Part shown: one piece after another, positions 25,913 through 38,067 of the stretch | Layout: every line of letters begins with the position of its first letter | How positions within the stretch are numbered: position 1 is the stretch's first letter | DNA from: Phlyctochytrium arcticum | Lineage: Eukaryota; Chytridiomycota; Chytridiomycetes; Chytridiales; Chytridiaceae | Direction of reading: 5' to 3' | DNA: 64,000 bases | Assembly: GCA_025602905.1 (NCBI GenBank) | Contig: JAHLKI010000013.1 | Span: forward strand, 558,001 to 622,000 | Program-made: the position numbers and the translations under genes | Notes under the pieces: generated by a model | What the model saw: the letters and a program-made list of their open reading frames with translations, nothing else | Told to the model about the DNA's origin: nothing | Databases searched by the model: none

Positions 25913-27122
25913 TCGTGGTGGTTGTCGTGGGACGGGGCTTGGTCGTTGTTGTTGAGGGAATGGTCGTGATAATAACTGGGCAGTATTCAACCATGTCGAC
26001 TGTAGCCTTGAAGAACGAGTCCGTAACGGAATCACCCTTGCTGGTGTCAATAACATCTTCGAGCTTGTACAGACGCATCATTCCGTTGCCACCCAAGATC
26101 TGAGCTTGCAGGGTATTGCGCAGACCGCTGCCGACGAGACTGTTGTAGGTGCCCTGGGAATCAAAGTTACTGAAGTTGGCGCTTTGTACGTTCAAGCCGG
26201 GGTGACCGAATTGGACAATGGAGGTGTGAATGTTGAGGGGGTCGGCATCCTTCTTGTTGTTGGCAACGTACCACTTGTTGACCTTGTTGTAACTAGAGAC
26301 GGGACCGACATTGTCGTTGGCATTCGCGTCCGACTTGACCAGAACGTTCAATTGGACTTGCTGAGAGAGGACGAGGGCAGCCGTCACATCAATTTCCTGC
26401 TGGAAAGTCGCGTCGAGGGTGATGCGGTTGGCACTGGTACGGAAGTATTGGTTGTACGATGTGACCAGAGTCTTCTCGTTAAAGTCGGGTTCGATGAACG
26501 AGGAGGTGCAGTACCACTGGGTGTTCTTGCCCCAAGTGTAAGACTGGTAGTTGGTTGCGCAGAGAGCATTCGACGTAGATTGACCGGGCATGCGGTAGGC
26601 GGATTGAGTGGGCAAATCAGAGTCCTCGTCCGTGGCCAGAATGATTGACTTCGCAACACCGGATCGCCATTTCAAGGTACAGTCACCCTTGCAACCGCTC
26701 GCAACGTCCATATCGCCACCATTGTTACTAGCAAGAGACATACGAATGGCCTCGAGGGCACTCTCCTGTCCACCCATGGAACAACCAATTGAGGCGAGAA
26801 CGGTCTTGGTAGCGGGGCCGTTGTTGGAAAACCCTTGGAAAATAGCAGGCTTTCCACCAAATCCAACGACAGCGAAGCGGGCATCAGTAACGTTCTTGGC
26901 AGCCAGAGCAGATACGAAGTTGGACATGCGAGAGGTAATCTGGCTGATGTAGGGACACATGGAACCGGACGCGTCGATCAAGAATAAAAAGTCGGTCTGA
27001 CCATAGCGAGGAACTTCACGAGTCGTGCATCCAGCTCCAGTATTAGCCGAGGCAGTGGTGACGGAGTTGAGAGCAACGAGAGCGGTCATAGCCGCTCCCA
27101 GGATGGTATTCTTGGTGAACAT
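23298..27122 (-). CDS. vWA-domain, threonine-repeat transmembrane surface protein with NPLY tail motifs
   Basis: A single exon of 1274 codons. Residues 1-26 form a signal peptide ending in TASA. A von Willebrand A domain follows with the metal site DASGSM (about residues 50-55) and ILATDEDSD. Residues about 380-1180 are a mucin-like region: first nearly pure Thr broken by Pro and Lys, then dozens of imperfect ETTTTVEPTTTAE units. These would be heavily O-glycosylated and hold the vWA head away from the wall. A single membrane helix lies at about 1195-1217 (IAAAVGGVAALGAAGAAAFF). The cytoplasmic tail of about 56 residues carries two NPLY motifs, at about 1242-1245 and 1254-1257. This order resembles metazoan integrin beta tails and Dictyostelium Sib adhesion proteins, so an adhesin linked to the cytoskeleton is a reasonable inference. 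Repeat length is likely to vary between strains. Confidence 0.85.
23640..25970. repeat. Coding minisatellite (ACC/GTG-type codon repeats)
   Basis: On the minus strand the sequence is a run of ACC/ACT codons with regular GAG-GAG and GTT-GAG-CCA interruptions. Blocks such as 23893-23990 and 24013-24110 are near-identical copies, evidence of recent unequal exchange. Because the repeat lacks stop-forming trinucleotides on the opposite strand, the plus strand also stays open for more than 800 codons, but that frame is only Val/Ser and is not a gene. Confidence 0.9.
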
Positions 27123-28417
27123 GATTTGGTATAAAGAAACTGAGTCGAGTTGGTATTAAGTTGTTGAGAAGTTGAACGAACGCTAGGTGAGACCAAGACT
27201 TGATTGCACCTGGTATCAGGGGTATGGTGCAATGTAGCTTGATGCCACTCTATACTCTAAAAGATGCCCTCGAGTTGATGAACGACAACCTCGAGGTCTG
27301 CAGCGGTAGGCGAATGCTGCACCGAAAGTTGATGATATCAGTTATGCAGTTGAAGCGACGGGTGGTATATGATGGACGAAGAGAACCGAGGGGGCAACCG
27401 GCGGGGAGCTCGGTATATATAGGTATGTGCATGCCAGACGGGGTGGTTTTGTTTTGATACTCGGCAAACCGGGGAACAGACTCAGGAAGGCGGAAGAGTG
27501 CGATAAATAAACATGGGATGACCAAAAATAACTGAGATCCGCCGTGTTTGGCCCAAACAAGATGAAAGGCAAGGCAATCCGCCCGGACAAAGTCGCAAAA
27601 GGCCGTAATTAACGACATGGACCCGGGTGAAATTGTATGTGAGCTGTTTTTGGCGACATCCAGCAGCAAGCGCGTCCTCAACGCGTCCGACGCGTTCAGC
27701 TATTTGGGCGAAAACAGCGCACGGCCAGCCCCAAAATCCCAAAATAGCTTTCCTCGAACAACCCCAGGAATATGCAGTTCTCTTAATACAAACTGAGTTT
27801 CTTCTGTTGGACGAACCCAGGACGATAGCAAACCACTTTTTGTTTGCATTTACCGGGGTCAAGGTGACACGACTTTGCACTGGGCCAAAAATGCGCTAGT
27901 TCAAGGTTAAGGTAAGATAGCGGCATCAAAGCGACTGGCCCAGGCTAGCATTTGCTGGTATACTGATTGCCCAAATTACAAATGGTATCTTGTTTTGAGT
28001 CTGATCTTCTACTCGGAACAATGTTTTCTAGGCGCATTATCACGGGACTTGATCTGCCTTTTCCCTTCAATTTCCCTCTTCATATATGTTTATCCTCTAA
28101 TGTTTTTACCTCCCACGAGGTGATCCATGGAGCTGAAAAATCATTGCCACTAAATTCGGTGGTGTTTTGTTATTGCGAGATGGGTCCGTGGAGCGATGTG
28201 CAGCTTTCCAGGCTTTAGTCGAAGAGAGTCTTGGGAGGTGTCTTTGTGTGTAGTCAACATGCTTTCCAACGCACCCGTTTCCAAGATTTGAAAGTGCCGA
28301 AATCAATAAATTAATGCAAAAAGAACAAGATTATCTAAATACAAGTGAGGAAAATTTACAAACAAAATAATTTAGCAAGATGGAGGAGAGGTAACAAGTG
28401 GGTAACAGAATCACGGA
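27123..28417. other. Intergenic region with promoter of the vWA protein gene
   Basis: TATATATA at 27414-27421, about 290 bases upstream of the minus-strand ATG, is a candidate TATA element. The remainder up to the RPO41 stop at 28418 shows no convincing frame or RNA gene. Confidence 0.4.
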
Positions 28418-31400
28418 TTAGTGGAAGAAGTACTGTGATTCCCTAACGCGGCCAATATCAAAATTTCCCCGAGCTGGCAACTCTGCAATCTCCAAGTCGC
28501 TCCAAGCTTGAATCTTGCGCTTGACGCGCTTGGTTGTCAAGCGTCCCTTCTTTTGCAGATACGCCTTCCATTCAGGCAGCTTGTCGGTCGGGATAGTCAC
28601 CTCGACTGATAACTTGTGGCCTTCGTAGCGCTCGATAAACTCATTACGGAGCGTTTCCATCAAATTGCCAGAATGGAGTGTAACAAACTCGTTGCGCAAA
28701 ACGTGATTCATTCGGTCGACATCAGCTGCATGCGTCCAGTACGAATCATGTACGGATGCAAACGCGAGGCCGGCTTGTTGGCATTTGATGGCGGATAGCA
28801 TCATATGGGCTGCGTCCAAAGAGTGAATAAAGTTGGGTGGGAAGGCGGTGGATTGTTTCATGGGGTTAACCGGAGCAGAATCAGTGGTATCAAGAATGGT
28901 AACGGTTTGGAGAAGAGTCTGAACTGCTCGGGTTTTCTGATTGCGGTAGGGCTGAACGATGGGTAGGCCCAGCGGGTTGGTCCAGATGACAGATGTGACT
29001 GGAGCGGGTTTCTTGGAGCTGGTCGAGGAAGGCTTTTGAGCCGCGGCAGCAGCATCGGCTGCAAAAATGGAGTCACCAAGCGAGTCTACGCCTGGCAAAG
29101 TATCTGCTGATTGCAATTCTGCATTCCATGATTCCAAGTCCTCCATAGCCATGTCAAGTAAAGTGTCGGTTTTGCTTGGTGCTTGTATCTCGGCTTCGAG
29201 GATTTCTTGGCTTTGTAATTTTTTGGATGAAGGTAGCAAACCCATCCGCCGTAACTGTTCCGAGTCTTCTAGTTCTTCTGCTCGTATGTCGGATTTATTG
29301 ATACTTTTAGCAATCAATTTTGCAGTAACATTTAGCCATACTTGAATAGCTCGGGCACCCTCAAAGATTTGGCCCATAGATTGGAAGATTTGGCGTGTGA
29401 TGTACAGAGAACACTTCTCCAGCTGTTCGTCAGACAAAACTTGGTCTTTGGGGCAATCCTTTCCATGCTCTTCAAAATAAGCAGTTCGAGCTTCTCGTAA
29501 CCGATTTCGGACCTGCTGACGCGCGCCAATAAACGTGACACCGTATGTGTTTGTCATGACGGTCTGCTTCACCAGTTTCCGGTTGATCCGTTTCTGCATC
29601 AAAATAGCTTCCTCCAGACCTTGCCCAACATCCTCGTCTACAAGTTTCTGAACTCGGGCCGCAACGCCGGAGTATACATCGGCGGGCTTGTCTCCGGGAA
29701 GCAAGTTGACCTGTTGGGCACCCATCTCGTCCCCACCCAGCGCAGCATAGTGCTGCAATCCATTGCAAGTCCCATCCTGGTGAACGGGAAGTTTGGAACT
29801 ATACTTGGTTGGATCAGGTGAAGTCATTGCTTTGTGTAGTTCGATACAGGCCGCTAACAGTTGCCAGGGGCTTTCTGCCTTGAGCCACCATCGTTTGCCT
29901 CCAATCGGGTTGGTTGCCGAATCCGTGATTTGATCCATGTGTTGTTCAGCAAACAGCTCACGGTCTGCAAATGACGCCTTGTCGTGTCCGGCAAGAGCTG
30001 CCACATGAATCTTTAGCCAACGCAACCCTGCAACACCAAGCGGCTTGCCCTCGTCGAAGAGTAAAAGTCCACGACACAAATCGTTACCAATGTGATTGAG
30101 GTGAGCGGGCATGGGATAGGCACGGCCCCGGAAATCCACGTTGTGAGGAAAGTACATGGTTTCTCCTACAAACTATTGGACATATGATAAGCACTCAATC
30201 TTGATAAACAGTAGTACTAGAGAAAATAAAACTTACTGCTTTGGCAATTTCAAGCTTGTAGTTTGCATCTGCACGTAGCGAAAAGTTTTCTCGCAAAGCC
30301 ATTTCTCGTTTCCGCTCCAAAAAGTAGTACCGACGCCTCGCCTCTGGGTTTGTCTCCATATCCGATGGCTTTTCGATTTCTGGCAATGTGGTCTGAGCAG
30401 GCAATGACGGGGCTTGTTCATTTTTGTTCCACATTTGAGCCGCAACTGAATAGACTTCCTCATTCACGCGCCAAGGTATCGAGCCCAGAACATCGAGTGC
30501 ACGGGTGACACCCCCCAAAAGATGTGCCTTGTCTGCAGCTTTCAGGTACGCAATGGCCTCATGTGAGTGCGTCCGAACCATTTTTGAGCGATGTTGGAGA
30601 TAGCCTCCTGCCCGCCATGTGATCCAAGGGCGAGGAGGTAGAAGCATAGGCAAGAGCCATGGATCAACACTCACTCGAACCTTTGCGAGGAGCTCGTATA
30701 GCGCAGGGTGGTATCGGATGACCCCAAAGCGGGTCAACTTGGTGTTCTTGATGACGTGTTCGAAAGCTCGCTGTTCGGAAATCGTGAATTCTATCGGATT
30801 CTCGGGATCGGGACAGTGAACGCGGAGACGGGCAATTTTGAGCATGAGCTGAATCAAAACCGTTCCGACCTTGACACGGGTAGCATCCGGCCATTGTGGC
30901 ACCCACTCGGACTCCACATACAAATGTTTTGCAGCCAACTCGTGGATGGCCCGACGAACTGTTCGGTGAAATAGCTTGCCCTCCGTGTGTAAATGGTGTA
31001 TCGTTCGCTTGAGCACGGACTTTTGTTTACTTGCGTACTTTTTTACTTGCTGGGCGGTATGCTCAATCTCAATGGCGTGCGCGATGCCGGTAGCTAGTGC
31101 TATAACATTTGCCTCGCCAATCACACCTTTCTCCCCGCGGATCGTTTGAGGTGGGCGCAAAAACTCTGTAATAACAATGCGAGATAACTGTTCGGGACTC
31201 AAAAGCTTGAGAATTGGGCCATAATCGTGTTGATCCGCGTCTTCAGTGACCTGGTCAATGACTGCAATCTCGCGTTCGATTAATGGAACGAGGGCTTTAT
31301 CCCAGGTGACCACCAAGTCACTTGGAATCTGAGAAATGAGACGAACAGAGTCGGGTAAACGTTTACGAGCTTCTTCGAATCCTTCCATAGCGGCAAGATA

Positions 31401-32750
31401 TGTCCGCTCTTCAAGCCACTGTTGCGCATCGTACTTGTCATGGCGATCTTTAACCGACTGCATGTCATCCAACGCTTTGGATAACACTTGGATACCCATA
31501 GAATGAGTGGATTTGATGCCGACTGGTACTGGGGGCTTGGTGGGTTGTATCTTCTCTTCTCCCATGGTCATATCCTTCAACAAGGATGATGTACTCGTTC
31601 CTGACGGTGCCTCTGAAAAAGTACCAGTAGCACCCCGCTCCCCCACCTCTTCCAACGCGGCCAAAAATAAACGGTCCGCGGATGCAGACGAATCCACGTC
31701 CCTGCCCATTTCGCGAAGTAGCGCTTCGATCGGAGCCCGCTGGTCCTTGTCAGACAGTCGATCATGGGTAAGAACATCGTCGCTAGTGATTCCAGCCGCC
31801 TCCATATCGCCAACGATTGCCTTGGCCTGTTCCACCTGACCCGCTTGAAGAAAGTACTGCATCATGATGACAAATGTTCCTGCATTGCGGCGTATCTTGA
31901 GAGTATCAAACTTGTGGTACCAATCCATAGCTCGATCCAGGTTCACTCCGTTAGGATTTGATAAATGAGATTGTATAAATGAATTCAGTATGGGCGCTTC
32001 CACGAGTTCCTGCATGTCAGCAGTGTTGGTCCTCCATGTGCGCTCAAATGTAATTTCGGCACGACTAATGTCTCCAGATTGAATTGATGCATACATCAAC
32101 ACAAGTTTTTCTTGAACGACACTGCGAGCCAGTGCTCGATGGTGAGTGAGGGATTGGGGATTAGGGGCTGAAGGTTGTTTGACGCGTGGCAGAAGAAGTC
32201 TGCTGGTATTTGGGAACAATTCCGAAAGATCCATATCGTCGTCGGGGTGTTCTGGATTTGACGTTGAGGATGAGTGTGTTGACGACTGTGCGGGTTTTCG
32301 TGATGGGGATGGGATTGACGAAGCAGAAGATGATGAGCCGGGCGAGGATCTGGATGTAGGCAATCGGCGAGATGAGGGCCCGGGAAAACGGGCATCAGTA
32401 CTTTCTACTGGTTCATTACCCCCTTGACGTATTATAGTCCACCCTTCCCCACTCTTGACGCCCCCAGTTCTTGATCCAGAAGCATGTTTTGCCACCTTGC
32501 TTTTTGATGAACTCCCTCCATTCTGGTCATACGCCGGTCTATCCAATTGTAGTGCGGCTTGCGAGTTGCTGTTGGACGTCGAATGAACATGACGCTGCCG
32601 AGTCTGGCAGGCCGATCGAGACCAGTCAACTATTGGTAATTTGCTACTCAGTCGTCGTCGCCGGTCTCTTGACCAACAAGACGAGGTGGCCTCCGAAACA
32701 GTGGCTAGACATCTACTCCTCCCGCCGGCTTGAGCAGCCCATCGCAACAT
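28418..32750 (-). CDS. RPO41: Mitochondrial DNA-directed RNA polymerase
   Basis: Two exons, 32750-30237 and 30172-28418, join in phase 0 to give 1422 residues. The catalytic half is unmistakable: FPHNVDFRGRAYPMPAHLNH, then PVHQDGTCNGLQHYAALGGD holding the first catalytic aspartate, RKLVKQTVMTNTYGVTFIGA for the O helix, and SVHDSYWTHAADV with the second catalytic aspartate. The first in-frame ATG (32750) gives an N-terminus rich in Arg, Ser and Ala without acids (MLRWAAQAGGRSRCLATV), a good mitochondrial import signal. Residues about 180-420 contain pentatricopeptide-like helical repeats (DWYHKFDTLKIRRNAGTFV region), as in other Rpo41 proteins. The enzyme transcribes mitochondrial DNA. A glutamine- and serine-rich insert interrupts the palm-fingers region near 29000-29300. 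Confidence 0.96.
30173..30236 (-). other. Intron of RPO41
   Basis: Donor GTAAGT and acceptor CCAATAG flank 64 bases just upstream of the conserved FPHNVDFRGRAYP block; removal joins KLEIAKA to FVGETMYFPHN, as expected for the family. Confidence 0.9.
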
Positions 32751-33266
32751 ACCAAACAACTTGTCCGCTGGCCAGTCTTTTGAGACTAAACGGTTGCCCC
32801 CAAAGCTTTTGCCAACATTCGACAACGACAAACACTTTTTCCAACCCTAGCCTCCCGTCAAAATGCACGATCCCCGCACCAGAAATGAAAAAAGTGTCAG
32901 TATCCGGCGCCTCCCCAAGAAGTCTTGTCGTTCGTAAGTGGTATTGTTTTGTTCTATGCAATTTGTCCTGTCTGGTCTCGAAGTAAGCAAGATTCGAAAA
33001 GTTGGTTGACAATTTGCAAAATTTTATTTTTTTTGGAACTGCTTGCTGGTCGGAGAAATGACTCAGCATATTGACCGATGATAATAAAGCTTAAAGGGGC
33101 TCAACCGATTTTGACACATCGCAAAAAATGTGAACGAGGAGAAAGATGCAGCATATGTGTATAGCACTCTCAGCAATAAATTAAATTCATAAAGTAGATG
33201 TACAAGGTATCAACAACACTAGTATACAACCCCAAAATTGCCCAAAACCTAGGGAATGCGAAGACA
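32751..33266. other. Intergenic region
   Basis: It holds the RPO41 promoter and the 3' region of the MFS transporter gene. Nothing else was recognised. Confidence 0.4.
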
Positions 33267-34980
33267 CTATGCGCTTTCCGTCATAGTCTTGATCTCTTCG
33301 ACTTCTGGCGCGGTGGCCGGGTCAAGCTTGACATTCTCGGCATCTGTTGATGGTGGTCGGTGGACGCGAACAAACAAGATGCAAACAATAAGCGCAAATC
33401 CGAGGATTCCGCAGCCGGTCCAAAGCGCAGCGTGGTAACCCTTCATGAGCTGTTCCTCTGAAGCGATTTTACCCGTGGGGTCGACAGGGTTGACGGCGGT
33501 AGCGACGGTGGTGGTGATGGCCAAGACGAGACCGGTGCCGATCTGGAACGCAGTGTTGAGAACCCCACCAATGATGCCGGCCTGGTGCGCGGGAGCAGAA
33601 CTGAATGCAGTAATGGTGACAGAGCAGTACACTGAGGCAAGACCAGGAATGCTGACGACGGCACTGGGGAAAAAGAGGGACCAGTATTGGTCTTCGTGCT
33701 TGTAAAAGCCGAGGATGACGGTGCCAATAACGCCCAAAAGTAATCCGCCGGTCAGGGCCAGCTTGATGTTGAAGTGGTGGATCAGCTTTTCAGCAAAGAT
33801 GGCCGTCGCAAAGCACAGAATTCCAGTGGGAAGGAAGCGAACGGCACATTCCAGGGCATCATACTTCCACAACTCTTGGAAAATCATGGTAAGGTAGTAC
33901 AAGTAACTGGCAAAGAAGCCGGCGATGCACAGGGCAATGACAAAGGATGGTGCAAAATTGGGGAGCCGCCAGATGGATGGTGGCATGAGCGGTTCCTTGA
34001 TCTTGAACTCGGCAACGACGAACAATCCAAGGAGAACAAGGGAAACGACCAGCAGAGAGATAATCAAAGGATCGGACCAGCCGCGAGCATTGCCCTCTGT
34101 CAGAACAAATACAAGCATGAGAATAGACGCTGTTGATAATATAGCTCCGAGAATGTCAATCTTGGGCTTGGATGCCTTGACGGGCGTGGTGGTAACAGGG
34201 ACTTGGTCTTTGATCGTTTCGTCAGCGACGGCATCAGATGTTGGTGGTTCGACGTATGGTTCGGGGGTTTTCCAGGGAAGGCAAATGACGGCGACAATAG
34301 CCATCAAACCGGCAACAATTCCAGATAGGTGAAAGTTTCCTCGCCAGCCCCAAGAACTTTGAGTGATGACTCCGCCCAAAATCAGACCGACGACAAATCC
34401 TAGGGCACCTGTGGATGCAAAGAAGGACATGGCGCGATTACGGGATCGACCGATGGGGTAGCATTGTAGAATGAGTGCTACGGCGTTGGGAATAGTGGCA
34501 GCGGCACCAATTCCTTGAAGACCTCGAGCTACAATCAGCATGGTTGTTGATGTTGCTTCTCCCGAGACCACGGCAAAGATGGCAAACCTGTGGAAGCAAC
34601 ATGTCAGTATCCTGCCTAAAGATGATGTGCGAATGGCTTGCTTACCAAGTGAGACCCAATGTGAAGCAAAGAGAATGACCGTAAATGTCGCCGAGGCGAC
34701 CAGTCAGCAGCAAGAATCCTCCAAAAGTAAGACCATAGGCAGAAATGACCCATTGCAGATTTGACACTGTAAATCCTAGCTCTCGCTGAATTTGGGGCAA
34801 CGCGACGTTGGCCCCAGAGATGTTCATGGCATCAAGGAGTTGGGCCAGACAAAAGAGGGGGAGAAGGTAACTCTTGACGTTGTAGCGTAATCGCTCAAGC
34901 CGGCTCATCTTGGATGTGGGTGAAGGTTCGGTGTCGGTGAGTTCCACCGCCGGCGGCGAGAGTGTGATATCGGATGTCAT
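33267..34980 (-). CDS. Major facilitator superfamily drug:H+ antiporter (DHA2 type, 14 TM)
   Basis: Exons 34980-34646 and 34587-33267 join in frame (LTW to FAIFAVVSG) to give about 551 residues. Motif A-like GRLGDIYGHSLCF lies between helices 2 and 3 and GLQGIGAAATIPNAVALI is the helix 4 region; GALGFVVGLILGGVI is the antiporter motif C. About 14 hydrophobic segments are seen, with a short Thr/Pro-rich loop between helices 6 and 7 (YVEPPTSDAVADE). Fungal relatives export drugs, amino acids or siderophores by proton exchange at the plasma or vacuolar membrane; the substrate cannot be told here. The chosen ATG (34980) is the second in frame. The upstream one at 35073 would add a Pro-rich leader that looks untranslated. 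Confidence 0.9.
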
Positions 34981-36227
34981 ATGTGATGTTGAATGTGGGG
35001 GTAAAGGATGAAGAAAGGGAAGGTTTCGGAAGGAAGATGGGGTTTGTCTGGGGAATGGAAGCAGAACGCTCACTTTTTAAAGAAAGACATCGCGCGTCTG
35101 TGGGGCAGCAGGAAAAAAAAAAATCTCGCTGGCATTTCAAATCCAGGCTCCCAAAACCCAACAATTATTTAGTGGCACGCCTGGAACACGTAAAAACCTT
35201 TAGGGCAATTAGCAAAAGCGCCGTGAAACGGTGGATTAGCGCCATTTAAATCGGTGATGTTTCAGCTTTCTGCCAATTGTCAGCAGCATCAGTAGGATTC
35301 CTGAGCATTTCTAAGGCCAAACCTCTCTGATTCACGTAAAACATCTCACTGAATTTGAAAGCTCTCGTTCGAACATTTCCAAAACCTCGACGCGTCCAAC
35401 GCCCTTTCTGCGCTGCTGGCAAAAAGCGTGTTCTTGCAATAGAATCTGACAAACCTTCTGGTCGAAGAAATGATAAATCCATCGCACAATCCTGTCAATC
35501 CTGGAGTTGGACTGTGACTGTACTGTATGTAAACTTGGACTGTGAGGTTGGAGAAAAAATGCATGTGCATGCATGCATGCCCGGCTTTATTCATCTTCCT
35601 TGTTATCGCGAAATCTCAACCTTGGGTTTCGTCAAACACTGGTGCACGGTGAATAAGCACAACCTAAAATTGGGAAGCGCGGATTCCAAATTTTCCCTCC
35701 ACAGATGCCAACGTCCATGGCCAGCATCGCATTTGACGCACAAAGATGTATCATAGCATTCCACCTGCAATGTCTTCTTTTGTATATTCTAATCAAATGT
35801 GTTGGCGAACGCAAAGTCAAATCACAGAGCATCGAGCGAGACAACAATTGGACAATTCGTAATTTCGTACAGACAACTTTCAACATTATCAACAAAAGTG
35901 ATGCAACTGATGGGACTTGAAGCTATACTCATCAGAAATCAGAATGTAGTATTACACATGTTTCCACAAACCCCTTCTCAAAACTCGACAATAGCTAATG
36001 GTACAAAGCGCTTTAATGAGAAGCATCATTGACTGAAAGAGAGAGGAACAACTGTTCTCGAATCGCCAACACCCGACCGCTGTTTACTCCTCATGGCTGA
36101 ACGCTGCAGCTGTGGAGTAAACAGAAAACAGATGTGGGATTTGTGAGATTGAACGAGTTTTTTTGTTCAACTTCTCCCGATGGATTCGAAACCCAACCTA
36201 CTCCGCCTTCAGCTTGGGTGGTGCGTC
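34981..36227. other. Intergenic region
   Basis: It includes the MFS promoter. A GCATGCATGCATGC run lies at about 35567-35580. Frames here overlap on both strands and none looks coding. No RNA gene was recognised. Confidence 0.4.
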
Positions 36228-36916
36228 TCAACACATCACTAACAGCATATTAGAAAAAAAGAGCTCGAGTGACATCAAAAGTACGAAAGGAGATCTCACC
36301 TGGTACGCGGGGTTTGTAAGGCCTATAAACGCGGCGAACTCGTCCAGCTTGGTGGGAAAGTCATCGCCAGAAACGATACCAAAAGTATCGTTGTAAAACA
36401 TGGCCAGAGAGGCCAAGTTTGCCAGAGTGGGCGCGCGTAGCTCTCTGGTGGTGGGGGGAAAGTTGGACGGAATATCATACTACCCACAACGGCGACAGCA
36501 GGATCGAGCTGGGGATCTAGAGACTCTCGCGGAGCCCAGGCGGGACGCCTCCTCAGGCGGGCCTTCTCCTTGACAAGCCGCATCAGGTGATATACTCCTC
36601 GTGCACGATATGCACTTCCCCGAGCGTTGAACACCATCGCCCGGTTGTTGTGCTTCGCGGCAGCGATGCTAGCAAATTGAGCGTCGATCCTGCCGAAACT
36701 GCTGACCATGGCCTGCATTTGAATTCTTGTGGCGGAGAAGCTGGCCAACAGAGGTACAGCCCAAGCCGGGGGTTCAGCCGGCTTGGCACTCACCCAGGCG
36801 CGCACCTTGGAGATGCGAGCTGACCCTTCTTCCTCCTCAACTCGCGTAATATAGGCATCCCCAGTACCGCTGCGCAGGCGCTTTACGGCACGGAGGTGGT
36901 CAGCCTCCTGCGCCAT
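36228..36916 (-). pseudogene. Multicopy unknown family, copy A (frameshifted)
   Basis: One frame reads from MAQEADHLRAVKRLRSGTGD to a conserved VAVVG motif, then the protein-like sequence continues one base out of frame as FPPTTRELRAPTLANLASLA and FYNDTFGIVSGDD. The same order of motifs occurs in copy B at 38.1-38.7 kb, so the frame change in copy A is damage or an unrecognised intron. Family layout: a Glu/Val/Lys-rich N-terminal helix, a central helix of repeated MxAIRxDxASI-type units, and a C-terminal globular module with FYND and a TNP motif. No known domain is recognised. The noncoding DNA upstream (36.98-37.42 kb) also matches the flank of copy C. Confidence 0.55.
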
Positions 36917-36979
36917 ATCTTCGGTGTTAATTGGGCTTGGCGCAGTCGGGAACGAGATACGGAATACCGTTATTCTCGG

Positions 36980-37420
36980 GGTAAGCCATCTGAAGGCAAG
37001 TTGTCAGCAACGGTACAAACATCCCCGATGTAAAACTTACTTTGTCAAGAGTCGAAAGATTTGAAGAGCACAAGAAGTGTAGCGATTCAGATGCTGTAAA
37101 GGCTGGTGGTGGGTACGCAAATCCAGGAAATCAATGTGTAACTTCAAACCTCTCCTCACCCTGAACTCACTCACTAACGAGATGCAGAAAGTGGTGCGCA
37201 AAGGAAGATTGACAGGAGCGGATCTGATGAGGGAAAAGTTAGAAAACTGCGCCGCCGGAGCGGAGTTTGGTTGTTTGACGGAAGTGGAGTCGATGACTTT
37301 CCTCCATTGAGCCAGGAGTGAAAGAGCGAGCTCTCACCATCATGCTCACATGATAGGAGACAGAAAGGTCTGAGACGTGCTTGGGAAAGGTTTGCAAAAT
37401 CTGTTGACAAACCGCATCTG
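36980..37420. repeat. 5' flank shared by copies A and C
   Basis: ATGACTTTCCTCCATTGA (37291-37310 region) and CCAGGAAATCAATG-like blocks recur in the same order at 39.74-40.14 kb, with many substitutions and gaps. The duplicated unit therefore included the promoter as well as the gene. Confidence 0.65.
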
Positions 37421-38067
37421 GAGGAGAGGGCAATAAGGCGCTATCCACATATGATCTGTTGATTCGATAACCAAGTTAACCAAGTTTGCGCTTCATTTGG
37501 CGACTCGATGTAAGCAAAGATCGTTGGCAGTCTCTTGCTCTTGACATCTTCGACCTCCGATGAGATCAAAGGCTTGTTTGTTTCAGTGATAAAATGGGAT
37601 TCTTAACACGTAAAAGAGACAAGTTATCCTTCTAACCGGCGGTTGCTCTCTCTTACAATAAGAAACCTCAATACGCAAAGTTTTCCAGTACAGAGAGCTT
37701 CCGATTTACTACTTACAGCCGATTTATGGCAATTGGCAAGTCGACTGACGCGCTTTTTGACAGCTCAAAGATTGCCATCGCAGAGTCTCACCGAGCAGAT
37801 GCTTCCTACAACTTTATGAGGTCTTCATTAGCAAGGCAGAAAGGTCACTGCCACCCCTTAGTCGTCTCGTCCACCACTCTCTGCACCTCTGGTAGGTTGA
37901 TCTTTGATAAGGGGTTTCGGTTTTTGCGTCCTCACCTCAACGTTTACAGCATCCATCTACACTCAGTACCCTCAACACTTTTGTTCTAATCAAACCCCTT
38001 CGATCTTCCCAACGTAAGTTTATTATGGCAATACTCGTCTCTTACCATCGCTGACCCCTGCTTTCAG

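Noticed and set aside
23777..26056. 759-codon minus-strand frame rich in Pro, Leu and Arg
   Set aside because: It is a shifted frame of the same repeat and overlaps the vWA gene on the same strand without any domain.
23614..26103. 829-codon plus-strand frame rich in Val and Ser
   Set aside because: It is the antisense of the threonine repeat, which simply lacks stop codons on the opposite strand; the product would be only Val/Ser/Gly.
35246..35482. 78-codon minus-strand frame upstream of the MFS gene
   Set aside because: Overlaps other frames on both strands and has random-looking composition.
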